The notes under the pieces are model-generated. The model did no database searches. It saw only the letters and a program-made list of their open reading frames with translations, and was not told the origin of the DNA. Below are positions 1 through 8,095 of a stretch of DNA of 48,278 nucleotides, in pieces (the first letter of the stretch is position 1; every line of letters starts with the position of its first letter). The stretch covers positions 1 to 48,278 of the forward strand of contig NZ_FZMR01000011.1 of NCBI RefSeq assembly GCF_900198405.1, written 5' to 3'. The translations under genes were made by a program, and so were the position numbers. The stretch is from Helicobacter cetorum (GTDB taxonomy: Bacteria > Campylobacterota > Campylobacteria > Campylobacterales > Helicobacteraceae).

Positions 1-1691
1 TCAAACTTAGGGCTAAAAAGATTTTTACTCTCTATATTGTCTTTGGTATGAATGCCTACTAAAGGTAATAAAGAGTGGATTAAATCATCACTCATAAAGG
101 GTTTATTCAAAGCACTTTTAATCAATTCTACTTTTTCTTTGTGTTTTTCTTTAAAAATATCACTCACATAAATCATAAAAGGAATTTCTACGCCCGCTTT
201 GGAGCATTTATGCCCATAAGTAGCGCCACTTTCAAAAATATCTTGGGCATGGTCGCTTAGATAAAACACTATGGCGTCTTTATCTTTAAAGAGATTAAAA
301 ATTTCATTGAGAATATAATCGTTATAATAAAGCGAATTAACATAGTCAGCGACAATTTGCTTGTCTTTATCGTCTTTGATATGCAAGTCAGTATAGACCA
401 AATCGTCTATTTTGAATTTAGCAAAGTTTTTGGGGAAACGCTCGTTGTAGTAGTAATGGTTGCCAACTAAGTGCAGGAGAATAAAGTTCTTAGCCTTAAG
501 GTTTGGTAAAACCCTATCTTTTAAGTCTTTAACTAGGTAGCCATCTAGTTGCCACCAACCATTGTTAGGATTGTATGGTATATTAAAGGACAAAGATAAT
601 AGATAAAAAGGGGTTAATTTTCGCTCCCCCATTTGCACGCCCTCTTGATTGTCTAAATCAAAGGTTTTATAATTGGCTTGTTTGAAAATATTGCCAAGAT
701 TATTAAATTGATACCATGGGGTGTCTCTATTTTCATAATCGCTATAAGTTAAAAGGCGTGTGAAGTTCTCTAAAGTATAAGCCTCGCTAGAAACAACATT
801 CTTAAAGACAAAGAGTGAGGGTGCTTTACTCTCTCTCTCTCTCTCTCTCTCGTTGGCAAGTGTGCTTAATAAGGGGTTATTGGGGGCGTTATAACCATAG
901 AGTTGCATAAAATTTCTGCTCGCACTCTCGCCGACGACTAAGATAACATTAGGAATATGATTTTCTTCTATTGCTAAATAATCTTTTTTTGAAAAATTGC
1001 TTAAGTTCTTTAAGAACTTTAATCCAACGGCTTGTTCTGTTTGGGCTTGATAAAAAGCATAAAGACTTTTTGTTAAGGGTGTGGAGTTAACGAGAGAATT
1101 AGTAGTGTAGTATAAAGTGTGTTGGGTGATTAAGCTTTTAAGACCATGTGAAAGAATAGTGAGTGTAAGAAAGCCATTAATAAAATGAGCTTTCTTTGGT
1201 GTGATTTCAATTTCAAAGCGAATAAAGTATAGAAAAAGGATACAAGAGCAAATATAAAGAATGGGGATTAAAGGTCTAGCAAGAATTACGCTTTCAAAAA
1301 AAGCTTTGCTCTCGCTAGGGTTTGTGGCTAGGATAGTTTGTATCATAATAGTAGAAATAGGCAAGTTGAAATAATAAGAATTAAAAATATCTACAACACC
1401 TAATAAACATATGGAAATCAAGAGAGTGTTTTTCAAAAAATTATTAACTTGATTATTTTTAATGCAATTAAGAGTTAAATAACATAAAAATAATATAAAA
1501 AACCCAAAAAATGCTATTTTAAAAGTTTCTTTGAATATGAAAAAAGAGTCAGTATATTCGTATCTTGTTCGCGAGGCAAAAGCACAAGAGATAATAGCGA
1601 TTGAGAACATCAAAAAGAAACGATTATCTAAGGTTACGCTATTTTTAGGCGTAAAAAGAGTTTTAAAGAATTGTATGAGTGAAGTTGTCAT
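1..1691 (-). CDS. eptA: Lipid A phosphoethanolamine transferase, EptA-like (3' end beyond window)
   Basis: Inner-membrane enzyme of the EptA/MCR sulfatase-fold family, which moves phosphoethanolamine from phosphatidylethanolamine to lipid A and lowers the negative charge of LPS. I translated the open frame by hand: ATG at 1691, no stop for about 563 codons, still open at base 1. The first ~200 residues hold several hydrophobic segments; the periplasmic catalytic domain follows. Expected metal and nucleophile residues are visible: E255 in VVGESAS, T306 in SEAYTLENF, D480-H481 in SDHAQDIF and H494 in GHKCSKAG. An (AG)11 tract at 829-850 codes for ERERERE (residues 281-287) and is in frame here, so the gene reads ON. 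It is divergent from the gene at 1790. H. pylori has one such enzyme that contributes to polymyxin resistance. The C-terminus is not in the window. Confidence 0.88.
   Translation of the reverse strand, partial: MTTSLIQFFKTLFTPKNSVTLDNRFFLMFSIAIISCAFASRTRYEYTDSFFIFKETFKIAFFGFFILFLCYLTLNCIKNNQVNNFLKNTLLISICLLGVVDIFNSYYFNLPISTIMIQTILATNPSESKAFFESVILARPLIPILYICSCILFLYFIRFEIEITPKKAHFINGFLTLTILSHGLKSLITQHTLYYTTNSLVNSTPLTKSLYAFYQAQTEQAVGLKFLKNLSNFSKKDYLAIEENHIPNVILVVGESASRNFMQLYGYNAPNNPLLSTLANERERERESKAPSLFVFKNVVSSEAYTLENFTRLLTYSDYENRDTPWYQFNNLGNIFKQANYKTFDLDNQEGVQMGERKLTPFYLLSLSFNIPYNPNNGWWQLDGYLVKDLKDRVLPNLKAKNFILLHLVGNHYYYNERFPKNFAKFKIDDLVYTDLHIKDDKDKQIVADYVNSLYYNDYILNEIFNLFKDKDAIVFYLSDHAQDIFESGATYGHKCSKAGVEIPFMIYVSDIFKEKHKEKVELIKSALNKPFMSDDLIHSLLPLVGIHTKDNIESKNLFSPKF
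829..851. repeat. CT/AG dinucleotide tract (11 units) inside the eptA-like gene
   Basis: Eleven CT units on the plus strand followed by one C, read as AG on the coding minus strand. The tract lies within the catalytic domain reading frame; 11 units keep the frame open on both sides. Gain or loss of one or two units would frameshift the protein before its nucleophile T306. Confidence 0.9.
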
Positions 1692-1789
1692 GATAAGTGT
1701 CCTAGCATTTAATGTTGTGAGTATGGTTTGAAACAACAATTATTCTAACATGTTAAAATTTAAAACTTTATCAATCCTAAGGAAAAATC

Positions 1790-3070
1790 ATGCAAGAAAA
1801 TCATATTACTTGTCCTAAGTGTCAAGCACTAATCAATGTGAGTGAAGTGCTATACAAACAGGTGGAGCTAGAAAATCAAAACAAGTTTTTAACTCAGCAA
1901 AAAGAGTTTGAAAAAGAAATAAACGAGAAAAGACAGCAATATAAAAACCATTTGAAAGCTTTAGAACAAAAAGAACAAGCATTAAAACAACAAGAGCAAG
2001 ACCAAAAAATAAGATTTGATGATGAGGTCAAAAGAGCGAGTGCGTTAGCTTTACAAGATGAAAGGCTTAAAATCATTGAAGAAGCTAGAAAAAACGCTTT
2101 TTTAGAGCAACAAAAGAGCGTAGAATTATTAAAAAAAGAACTAGATGAGAAGTCTAAACAAGTCCAAGAACTACACCAAAAAGAAGCTGAAATTGAGAGA
2201 TTAAAGAGAGAAAATAATGAAGTAGAAAGCAAATTAAAAGCTGAAAATGAGAAAAGGTTGAATGAAAAGTTAATTTTAGAAAGAGAAAAAATACAAAAAG
2301 CCTTGCTTGAAGAAAATGAGCTTAAATTCAAGCAAAAAGAAGAGCAATTAGAAATGCTAAAAAACGAGTTGAAAAACGCTCAAAGAAAAGCCGAGTTAGG
2401 CTCACAGCAACTCCAAGGCGAAGTGCAAGAATTAGCGATTGAAGAGTATTTGATTCAAAAATTTCCCCTAGATTGTATTGAAGAAGTCAAAAAAGGGCAA
2501 AGGGGGGGCGATTGTATTCAAGTGGTGCATACTAATGAGTTTCAAAATTGTGGAAAAATCTATTATGAGAGCAAACGCACCAAAGAGTTTCAAAAAACTT
2601 GGATTGAAAAGCTTAAAAGCGATATGCGAGAGATTGGGGCTGATGTGGGGGTTATTGTGAGTGAAGTCTTACCCAAAGAAATGGATAGAATGGGGCTAGT
2701 TCAAGGGGTGTGGGTGTGTTCTTTTGAAGAGTTTAAGGGGTTAAGTGCGGTATTAAGAGAGGGGGTTATTAAAGTGAGTTTGGCAAAAAGAAGTCAAGAA
2801 AATAAAAGCGATAAAATGAGCTTACTCTATCATTATCTCACAAGCTCTGAATTTGTTATGCAAGTGGAGGCGATTGTGGAAGGGTTTAGCCAAATGAAAG
2901 CGGATTTAGAAAGCGAAAAACGCTCTATGGCTAGGATTTGGAAAAGTAGGGAAAAACAAATTGAAAAAGTGTTAGATAACACCATTAATATGTATGGCTC
3001 TATTAAGGGCATTGCTGGTAATGCTATAGGGCAAGTGAAGGCGTTGGAGTTAGGGTTTGATGGGGATTAA
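1790..3070 (+). CDS. DUF2130 family coiled-coil protein with PD-(D/E)xK-like core
   Basis: Soluble 426-residue protein of the DUF2130 type; biochemical role unknown. It starts with a small zinc-ribbon-like CPKC (C8, C11), runs through a long charged coiled coil (about residues 28-215) and then a globular core with RGGDCIQVV and YYESKRTKEF. D241 and the E260-x-K262 pair have the spacing and hydrophobic setting of a PD-(D/E)xK nuclease core, which is an inference from pattern. The C-terminus is again helical. The start is set by AAGGA about 7 bases before ATG 1790. The neighbour downstream is a broken AAA ATPase 70 bp away on the same strand. The recognition of DUF2130 is fairly secure; nuclease activity is not shown. 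Confidence 0.75.
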   Translation: MQENHITCPKCQALINVSEVLYKQVELENQNKFLTQQKEFEKEINEKRQQYKNHLKALEQKEQALKQQEQDQKIRFDDEVKRASALALQDERLKIIEEARKNAFLEQQKSVELLKKELDEKSKQVQELHQKEAEIERLKRENNEVESKLKAENEKRLNEKLILEREKIQKALLEENELKFKQKEEQLEMLKNELKNAQRKAELGSQQLQGEVQELAIEEYLIQKFPLDCIEEVKKGQRGGDCIQVVHTNEFQNCGKIYYESKRTKEFQKTWIEKLKSDMREIGADVGVIVSEVLPKEMDRMGLVQGVWVCSFEEFKGLSAVLREGVIKVSLAKRSQENKSDKMSLLYHYLTSSEFVMQVEAIVEGFSQMKADLESEKRSMARIWKSREKQIEKVLDNTINMYGSIKGIAGNAIGQVKALELGFDGD

Positions 3071-3073
3071 AAG

Positions 3074-3082
3074 TGATATAAT
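3074..3082 (+). promoter_or_regulatory. Extended -10 promoter candidate (TGATATAAT)
   Basis: A TGn-TATAAT extended -10 element lies just after the DUF2130 stop codon and about 60 bp before the ATG of the truncated ATPase. This suggests the remnant had its own sigma-70 promoter. No clear -35 was needed or sought. Confidence 0.5.
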
Positions 3083-3140
3083 CTCGCATAAAACTTTATG
3101 AGTTGTATAAGAAATATTGAAGGAAAAAGCGAGAAAAAAC

Positions 3141-3899
3141 ATGGCAATCAATATCAAAAAGATAAAATCTCTCAAGGCGTTTTGTGGTTTAGATGAGGTT
3201 GAAGGGGATAATTTTAAGGACTACAATGTAATTTTTGGAAATAATGGGTGTGGAAAAACAAGTTTAACAAGAGCATTTGAATTGTTAATTCCAAAAAACA
3301 ATCACATTGAAAAATACCGCACTATTTCTTCTAGTGAACTTCCAAACATTGAATTTGAATTTGAAAATGGTAGTTATACAATAGAACCAAACAGCAATAA
3401 TGATAATATCCCTTTTAAAGTTGAAATCTATAATAGCGATTTTTTATACCATAACGCACCTTTTGCTAAAGAGAAAGAGGAAAAGATACAAAACGATTTT
3501 GAAGGAGCCATTAATTATGGCAATAGGGTAAGAATTTTATTGGAAAGTTTTTTAAAAATCAATTTTATTGAATTTAGTAAATTTAAGCACGATGAACTTT
3601 TAAAGATATTTTCAAAAGTCAAAAAGCATGCTGGATTTGATTTTTCAAAGACAATATTTTATCCATATAAAATAGAAAATATGAATATGCTTATTGAGAG
3701 AATACTAAAAATAACAAAAGGTTTACATGAGGAAAGCCATGGTAGTGTCTCGGACTTATTTAATCCAAGTAAGGTTTCACTCAAAGAAGTGCAAGGATTT
3801 GCTAAGATTGCCATTAATGCTATGAGAATTTTAAGTCCGCATCAAATAAGTTATTATATAGGGTTTGTAGATAATGAAAATAAGAAAAAAAATCTGTAA
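3141..3899 (+). pseudogene. Truncated AAA family ATPase (AAA_13/RloC-like N-terminus)
   Basis: Residues 33-41 from ATG 3141 read GNNGCGKTS, a Walker A P-loop, after an N-terminus (INIKKIKSLKAF) typical of SMC/AAA_13-type ATPases. The frame then closes at 252 residues without the long coiled coil, signature motif and Walker B that such proteins need, so I call it a remnant. An A8 run just before the stop (about 3888) is a plausible frameshift site; adding one base extends the frame only about 15 residues, and further short open pieces follow to about 4046 in other frames, consistent with decay. ATG 3141 is preferred over TTG 3117 because AAGGA lies upstream of it. Members of this ATPase class include defence proteins such as anticodon nucleases; assignment to one is not possible here. 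Confidence 0.6.
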
Positions 3900-4251
3900 T
3901 AGCCAATAGAATATTGCTAACAAATAAGAGATAATGGTTTTAATGGTCTAATACATCTATTTTAGATTTTGCCAATACTCTTATGATGCCTATTATGACT
4001 AATGCTCATATTTGTTTATTTCAAAACATGGGATTAATTATTTTTTAAAAATATTATATTTTAATAATTCTTTATCCTTTTAATATTCCCCCAAACCATC
4101 TCAATTTTGTGTATTTTCTAATATTCATCGGTTTATTATTGTGGAATTACACAAAGATTCATAATTTTTAAGGTGCTTGAGTAGTATAATCTTAGGATAT
4201 AAAAGTTTTTATAATAATAAACAATCATTAAATAAAAAAGGTTTAATTATT
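3900..4251. other. Decayed intergenic stretch between ATPase remnant and outer membrane protein gene
   Basis: No intact gene. The first ~150 bp keep short open pieces on the plus strand that look like leftovers of the ATPase C-terminal part; the rest is very AT-rich. The outer membrane protein gene that follows could be read from TTG 4177, but ATG 4252 fits a signal peptide better. Confidence 0.5.
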
Positions 4252-6567
4252 ATGAGCAGTGAAAAAACACATGGTTTTTATATGAAGAAATTAAGATTTT
4301 TGAGCAAAAATGCTTGTTTGGTTTTAGTGGGGGTGCTTGTTGAATGTGAGGCACACCCAAAAGATGGGTTCTTTATCCAAGCGGGATTTGAAACAGGCAT
4401 GACTTCTATGAGTGAGAGCGCTAGAAAGCGTCCTTTGAATTTAAATTTGCAAAAATCCTCTAAGCTCCATAAAACACAAGGAGCAAATAATTATGATGTT
4501 CCACAAGGGGTCATAAACACTGAAAGCAAAACGACTAAACCATCTTTAAATAACGATAATAATTTAAAGAAAGATTTAAATTCTGCTGAGAATAAACAAT
4601 CTATTAATTCAAACAATTCTAATCGTATTGGTGAAAGTGATACAAGTCCTACTGCTAACACGCCCGTAGCTCAAGTGTCTAGCCCTATTGCAAAAGATGA
4701 TGTTGCCACTAAAGAAGAAGAGTGTTATAACAGAAGGACAGGTTTCATAACATGTGCACCCCTTGCTAAAAAATTAGAGCCTAGACCCCCTTATGCAAGT
4801 ATTAATACAGACAATATTTCCTCAAAAGCAGTTGTTATCACAGATAGTGAAAAACAAGCCCTCTTTAAAGATGATAATGTTGTGGGACAAACTTTTTCTA
4901 CCACTAATCCTATAGCAACAAGTTTTGAAACAAAAGATTCAAAAATCCATATTAAAAATTCCTTGCCTTATGATTTGCATAGTGTAAAATTAGTGGTTAA
5001 AGTCGCTGATAATAGTAAGCAAGGCTACAAAGAAGTGGAACTAGCTACTTTTGACAATATTTCAGCTAGTTCGCACATCACTTTAGATACAAGTAAAATT
5101 CCAGCGTTCAATAACGCTGATTTGCAAGGAGTAAACACCCAAAATTTTGAGTTTAGAACTAATGCTAGTATTGATGCAGCTAACACTGATGAAAAGCAAA
5201 CTCAAAGGGTTTTAGACGCTTTAGATAAAATTACAACTAACATTCATGGCACTTTTGTAGAAGGAAATAAAAGAAGATATGATTGTATGTCTAGCCCAGG
5301 CTGTCTTGCTACCCCTACAGCTAATGAGGCACAAGGCTATGTGAATATGTTTCTCAATCTAGCTAGCACTTTAGATTCTGATGAATGGGCAGATGCTATA
5401 TTAAAAGCAAATTTTAAATTTTGGGGTCATGACCTTGACCAAACGATGCATAGAGATATTGACAAACAATCTATAATAGACCAATTTAGGCAAGATAGTA
5501 GAGATTTGAAAGTAAGCATCGTTGAGTATGGCCCTTCTGGTTGGGCTGGTTCTAAGAATATGGCGGTATATGCAAGGTTTTTTGATTTGGCAGACAATAT
5601 TCTTAGAGAGGAAAATATTGATAAAAACGACCCCAAAAATCATCAAGCACTCCATGTCTTTTTTCATGAATTTGGGCATACTAAAGGCTGGGGGCATAAG
5701 AGTAATTTCACCTATAACGATGGCTATAAAGATTGGCGTAGTGATTGGTGGAATGGAAATGGTTTTAGCCGTCTTAGCGCTGAAATTTTTATGGATTTAG
5801 CTAACGAAAATAAATTGCCTATTGATTATAAAAAGCTTTCTAGCACTGCAACCACAAGCACAAGCTATCAAAATCCTACTACTTATTATGATAGTAATAG
5901 TAGCTATAATGGTAGTTATAATAATGCTTATGATGAGTGCGAACCCTATGAGCGTAGTTTATACAACTGTGCTGCAGTAGCTCCAAATTTTAGCCAACAA
6001 CCTTTATTAAATAATTTTAGTCAAGCCCTAAATACTATCAGCGCCACTCTTTTAGAAAGTATCCAAACCATTAAAAATGAAACTTCTAAAAACGCTATGC
6101 TAGGCTTTAACACTCAAATAGGCTATCAAAACTATTTTAATAATGTCATTGGTCTTTCTTACTATGCAATGTTTAATTACAACACTTCTAAAAGAAAAGG
6201 CTTATTAAATAAAACACAGCAATATGGAGTGGGCGGTGGAATCAATCTCTTAATAGATTTTATCAATGTGTATGCAGGAAAAGATTTTAAATCTTCTTTT
6301 GGAGTTTTTGCTGGAGCTAGGGGTTTGTATAATCGCTATCAATTTAATGGCATTATCAATGCAAGTAAAAATAAAGGTAATGTGTATTTTACTACAGGAT
6401 TAAATTATCGCTATAAGCATTCTAAATTTTCTCTAGGAGTTAGTATGCCCCTTATTAAACAAAGCATTAAAGCACAACTTATTACAGAAGAAGTGATTAA
6501 TGAAGTGGCTCTAAATGAAAACATTAACAACATGCATGTATTTATGAATTATGGGTGGGTGTTTTAA
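4252..6567 (+). CDS. Outer membrane protein with metzincin-type zinc motif (member 1, dispersed copy)
   Basis: A 771-residue exported protein, member of the six-gene family in this window. Signal peptide with hydrophobic core LVLVGVLVECEA, then HPKDGFFIQAGFETGM, likely the first barrel strand. A long Asn/Ser/Lys-rich linker (about residues 40-170) leads to the conserved NSLPYDLHSVKLVVK block. Residues 472-482 read HEFGHTKGWGH, an exact HExxHxxGxxH. The usual family GNMTY is here SNFTY, so the Met-turn Met is replaced by Phe. The C-terminal ~150 residues (from about 620) look like beta strands and end NYGWVF. The barrel is most like that of the gene at 40093, although this copy lies 34 kb away. 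Start chosen at ATG 4252 (weak AAGG upstream). Protease activity is inferred from motif only. Confidence 0.8.
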   Translation: MSSEKTHGFYMKKLRFLSKNACLVLVGVLVECEAHPKDGFFIQAGFETGMTSMSESARKRPLNLNLQKSSKLHKTQGANNYDVPQGVINTESKTTKPSLNNDNNLKKDLNSAENKQSINSNNSNRIGESDTSPTANTPVAQVSSPIAKDDVATKEEECYNRRTGFITCAPLAKKLEPRPPYASINTDNISSKAVVITDSEKQALFKDDNVVGQTFSTTNPIATSFETKDSKIHIKNSLPYDLHSVKLVVKVADNSKQGYKEVELATFDNISASSHITLDTSKIPAFNNADLQGVNTQNFEFRTNASIDAANTDEKQTQRVLDALDKITTNIHGTFVEGNKRRYDCMSSPGCLATPTANEAQGYVNMFLNLASTLDSDEWADAILKANFKFWGHDLDQTMHRDIDKQSIIDQFRQDSRDLKVSIVEYGPSGWAGSKNMAVYARFFDLADNILREENIDKNDPKNHQALHVFFHEFGHTKGWGHKSNFTYNDGYKDWRSDWWNGNGFSRLSAEIFMDLANENKLPIDYKKLSSTATTSTSYQNPTTYYDSNSSYNGSYNNAYDECEPYERSLYNCAAVAPNFSQQPLLNNFSQALNTISATLLESIQTIKNETSKNAMLGFNTQIGYQNYFNNVIGLSYYAMFNYNTSKRKGLLNKTQQYGVGGGINLLIDFINVYAGKDFKSSFGVFAGARGLYNRYQFNGIINASKNKGNVYFTTGLNYRYKHSKFSLGVSMPLIKQSIKAQLITEEVINEVALNENINNMHVFMNYGWVF

Positions 6568-6689
6568 AGATAGGGGCTAAAAACCCGCCTTTGAATAACT
6601 GAACTGATTGGTTAATCTACATTGAATAAATGGCGGATTGCATTTTATTTTGTATAACAGAATAGTTTTAAGAGAATAGGCTTGTTTTT

Positions 6690-6723
6690 ATACTATTATA
6701 AAAAATATTTTTTATAATAGTAT
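6690..6723. terminator. Perfect 34-bp palindrome, probable bidirectional terminator
   Basis: Positions 6690-6706 are the exact reverse complement of 6707-6723. The element lies between two convergent genes (outer membrane protein ending 6567 and DUF1104-like gene ending 6807) and its arms carry A6/T6 runs, so it could stop transcription from both sides. Bases 6568-6689 and 6724-6806 hold nothing else I recognise. Confidence 0.55.
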
Positions 6724-6806
6724 TTGATTGTCTTTATCAATAATAAAGAGATGATTGGTTTTTTAGATGATAGCAGAACACAAAGAGGGTCGTATTAGCA
6801 AACATG

Positions 6807-7277
6807 TTAATTAGAGTATTCTAAATAATAAGGCTCTCTGTGGGTATGCTCTTCATCATCACAATCACAACGCATGCTTAAAAGTTTGCTTTCTTCTAGC
6901 TCTCTTGGAGACATTTTGCTCGCCGTTTTTTTAATCATGGATTTAATTTCAAGTTGGCGTTTTTTGTAATCTGCATCGCTGAGATTTTGAGTGTTTTTGG
7001 TGGCTTTTTCACGCATTTGGTCATGGAACTTTTGGTAAGTTTCATTATCCATTGCAGAAGTGCGTTTTCGCATTTCCATTTTAAAGGCTGGAAAATCTTT
7101 AGGCTCAATTTTTCCTAAAAAGTCTAATAATTCTTCATTACTATAGTGCGAAAAATCTTTCATTTTTTGGGAATGTTTGTAGGCGTGGTCATGCTCTTTG
7201 GCAAAAATCACACTAGGGGTAAAAAAAGCTAAAAGCAAGACAGAAATACTTAATTTATTTTTTAGTATATGTTTCAT
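6807..7277 (-). CDS. Periplasmic DUF1104-like protein with His-rich ends
   Basis: A 156-residue protein of unknown function. ATG 7277 is preferred to an upstream alternative because AAAGGAT sits just before it and the protein then starts with a clean signal peptide (MKHILKNKLSISVLLLAFF..., cleavage near VIFA). The mature part begins KEHDHAYKHSQ and the centre reads SNEELLDFLGKIEPKDF and FKMEMRKRTSAM, the repeat style of Helicobacter DUF1104 proteins. The C-terminal tail CDCDDEEHTHREPYY is rich in Cys, His and acidic residues. The His-rich N-terminus plus CxC/HxH tail suggests metal binding in the periplasm; this is inference. It is divergent from the HAD gene and convergent with the outer membrane protein gene. 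Confidence 0.75.
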   Translation of the reverse strand: MKHILKNKLSISVLLLAFFTPSVIFAKEHDHAYKHSQKMKDFSHYSNEELLDFLGKIEPKDFPAFKMEMRKRTSAMDNETYQKFHDQMREKATKNTQNLSDADYKKRQLEIKSMIKKTASKMSPRELEESKLLSMRCDCDDEEHTHREPYYLEYSN

Positions 7278-7397
7278 ATTAATCCTTTGTTTATAATAAT
7301 GTGATAGACACACTAGGATAATAATACCGAAAAAGTAGTTGGTTGTGCTGTTTTTATGGTGTAAAATTTAATTTTATTAATGTTTAAGAGAGAAAAA

Positions 7398-8057
7398 ATG
7401 GCAATAGAAGTGGTTCTATGGGATTTTGATGGTGTGATTTTTGATAGCATGCATTTGAAATGCGAGGGACTAAAAGCGTTGTTTAGATTGCATGGAAAAA
7501 ATAATGAAGAGGATTTAAAAAAATTTGAGATTTATCATTATAAAAGCGGGGGGATTTCAAGGAGTGAAAAAATCAAATATTTTTACAATGAAATTTTAAA
7601 GACTTCCATAGCCCAAGAAGAGATTGATAAATTAGCTTTAGAATTTGGTGCTATTATGGAGCAAAAGCTTTTTGATAGGGTGCATTTAAATAGTGAAGTT
7701 ATGTCGTTTATTGATAAAAATTATCAAAATTATACTTTTCATATTGCCTCAGCGGCTCTGCATAGTGAATTGCAAGTATTATGCGAGTTTCTAGGGATTA
7801 TAAAATATTTTAAGAGTATTGAAGGAAGTCCGCCAAGTAAGCCCAAAATCATTGCCAATATCATTCAAAAATATTCTTACCAGCCAAGCAATATGCTAAT
7901 GATAGGCGATAGTAAGAACGACTATGAAAGTGCTATAGCTAATGAAGTGGCATTTTTGGGCTATAACAGCGAAGTTTTAAAAAGCTTAGTAAATCAAGAG
8001 GGCTATAAAGGGAAGTATTTGGAGAGTTTTAGGGGGTTTGATTTGAGAAAATTATAA
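7398..8057 (+). CDS. HAD superfamily hydrolase (phosphatase-like)
   Basis: A 219-residue cytosolic protein with the HAD fold. Motif I is DFDGVIFDS (D9, D11), a serine motif II lies in IASAALHS, a lysine is present in PPSKPKI and motif IV reads GDSKND near the C-terminus. A cap region lies between motif I and the Ser. Such proteins are phosphatases of small phosphorylated metabolites, for example phosphoglycolate-like; the substrate cannot be read from sequence. Start set at ATG 7398 rather than an in-frame ATG six codons upstream because GAGAG precedes it and the DFDG motif then sits at the usual distance. In H. pylori 26695 a like gene (HP1207) also lies next to the ABC exporter and tuf block, from memory. 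Confidence 0.82.
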   Translation: MAIEVVLWDFDGVIFDSMHLKCEGLKALFRLHGKNNEEDLKKFEIYHYKSGGISRSEKIKYFYNEILKTSIAQEEIDKLALEFGAIMEQKLFDRVHLNSEVMSFIDKNYQNYTFHIASAALHSELQVLCEFLGIIKYFKSIEGSPPSKPKIIANIIQKYSYQPSNMLMIGDSKNDYESAIANEVAFLGYNSEVLKSLVNQEGYKGKYLESFRGFDLRKL

Positions 8058-8095
8058 AAACCCACCGAATGCCCTTTAAAAAATATTTTGACAAA

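Noticed and set aside
1531-1731. Plus-strand 66-codon frame overlapping the eptA-like start
   Set aside because: It is antisense to a well-supported coding frame and lacks a ribosome binding site.
4282-4365. Possible lipoprotein signal in the outer membrane protein family (Cys in ...VECEA)
   Set aside because: The residue before the Cys is Glu, which does not fit a lipobox, and cleavage after ECEA fits an ordinary signal peptide.
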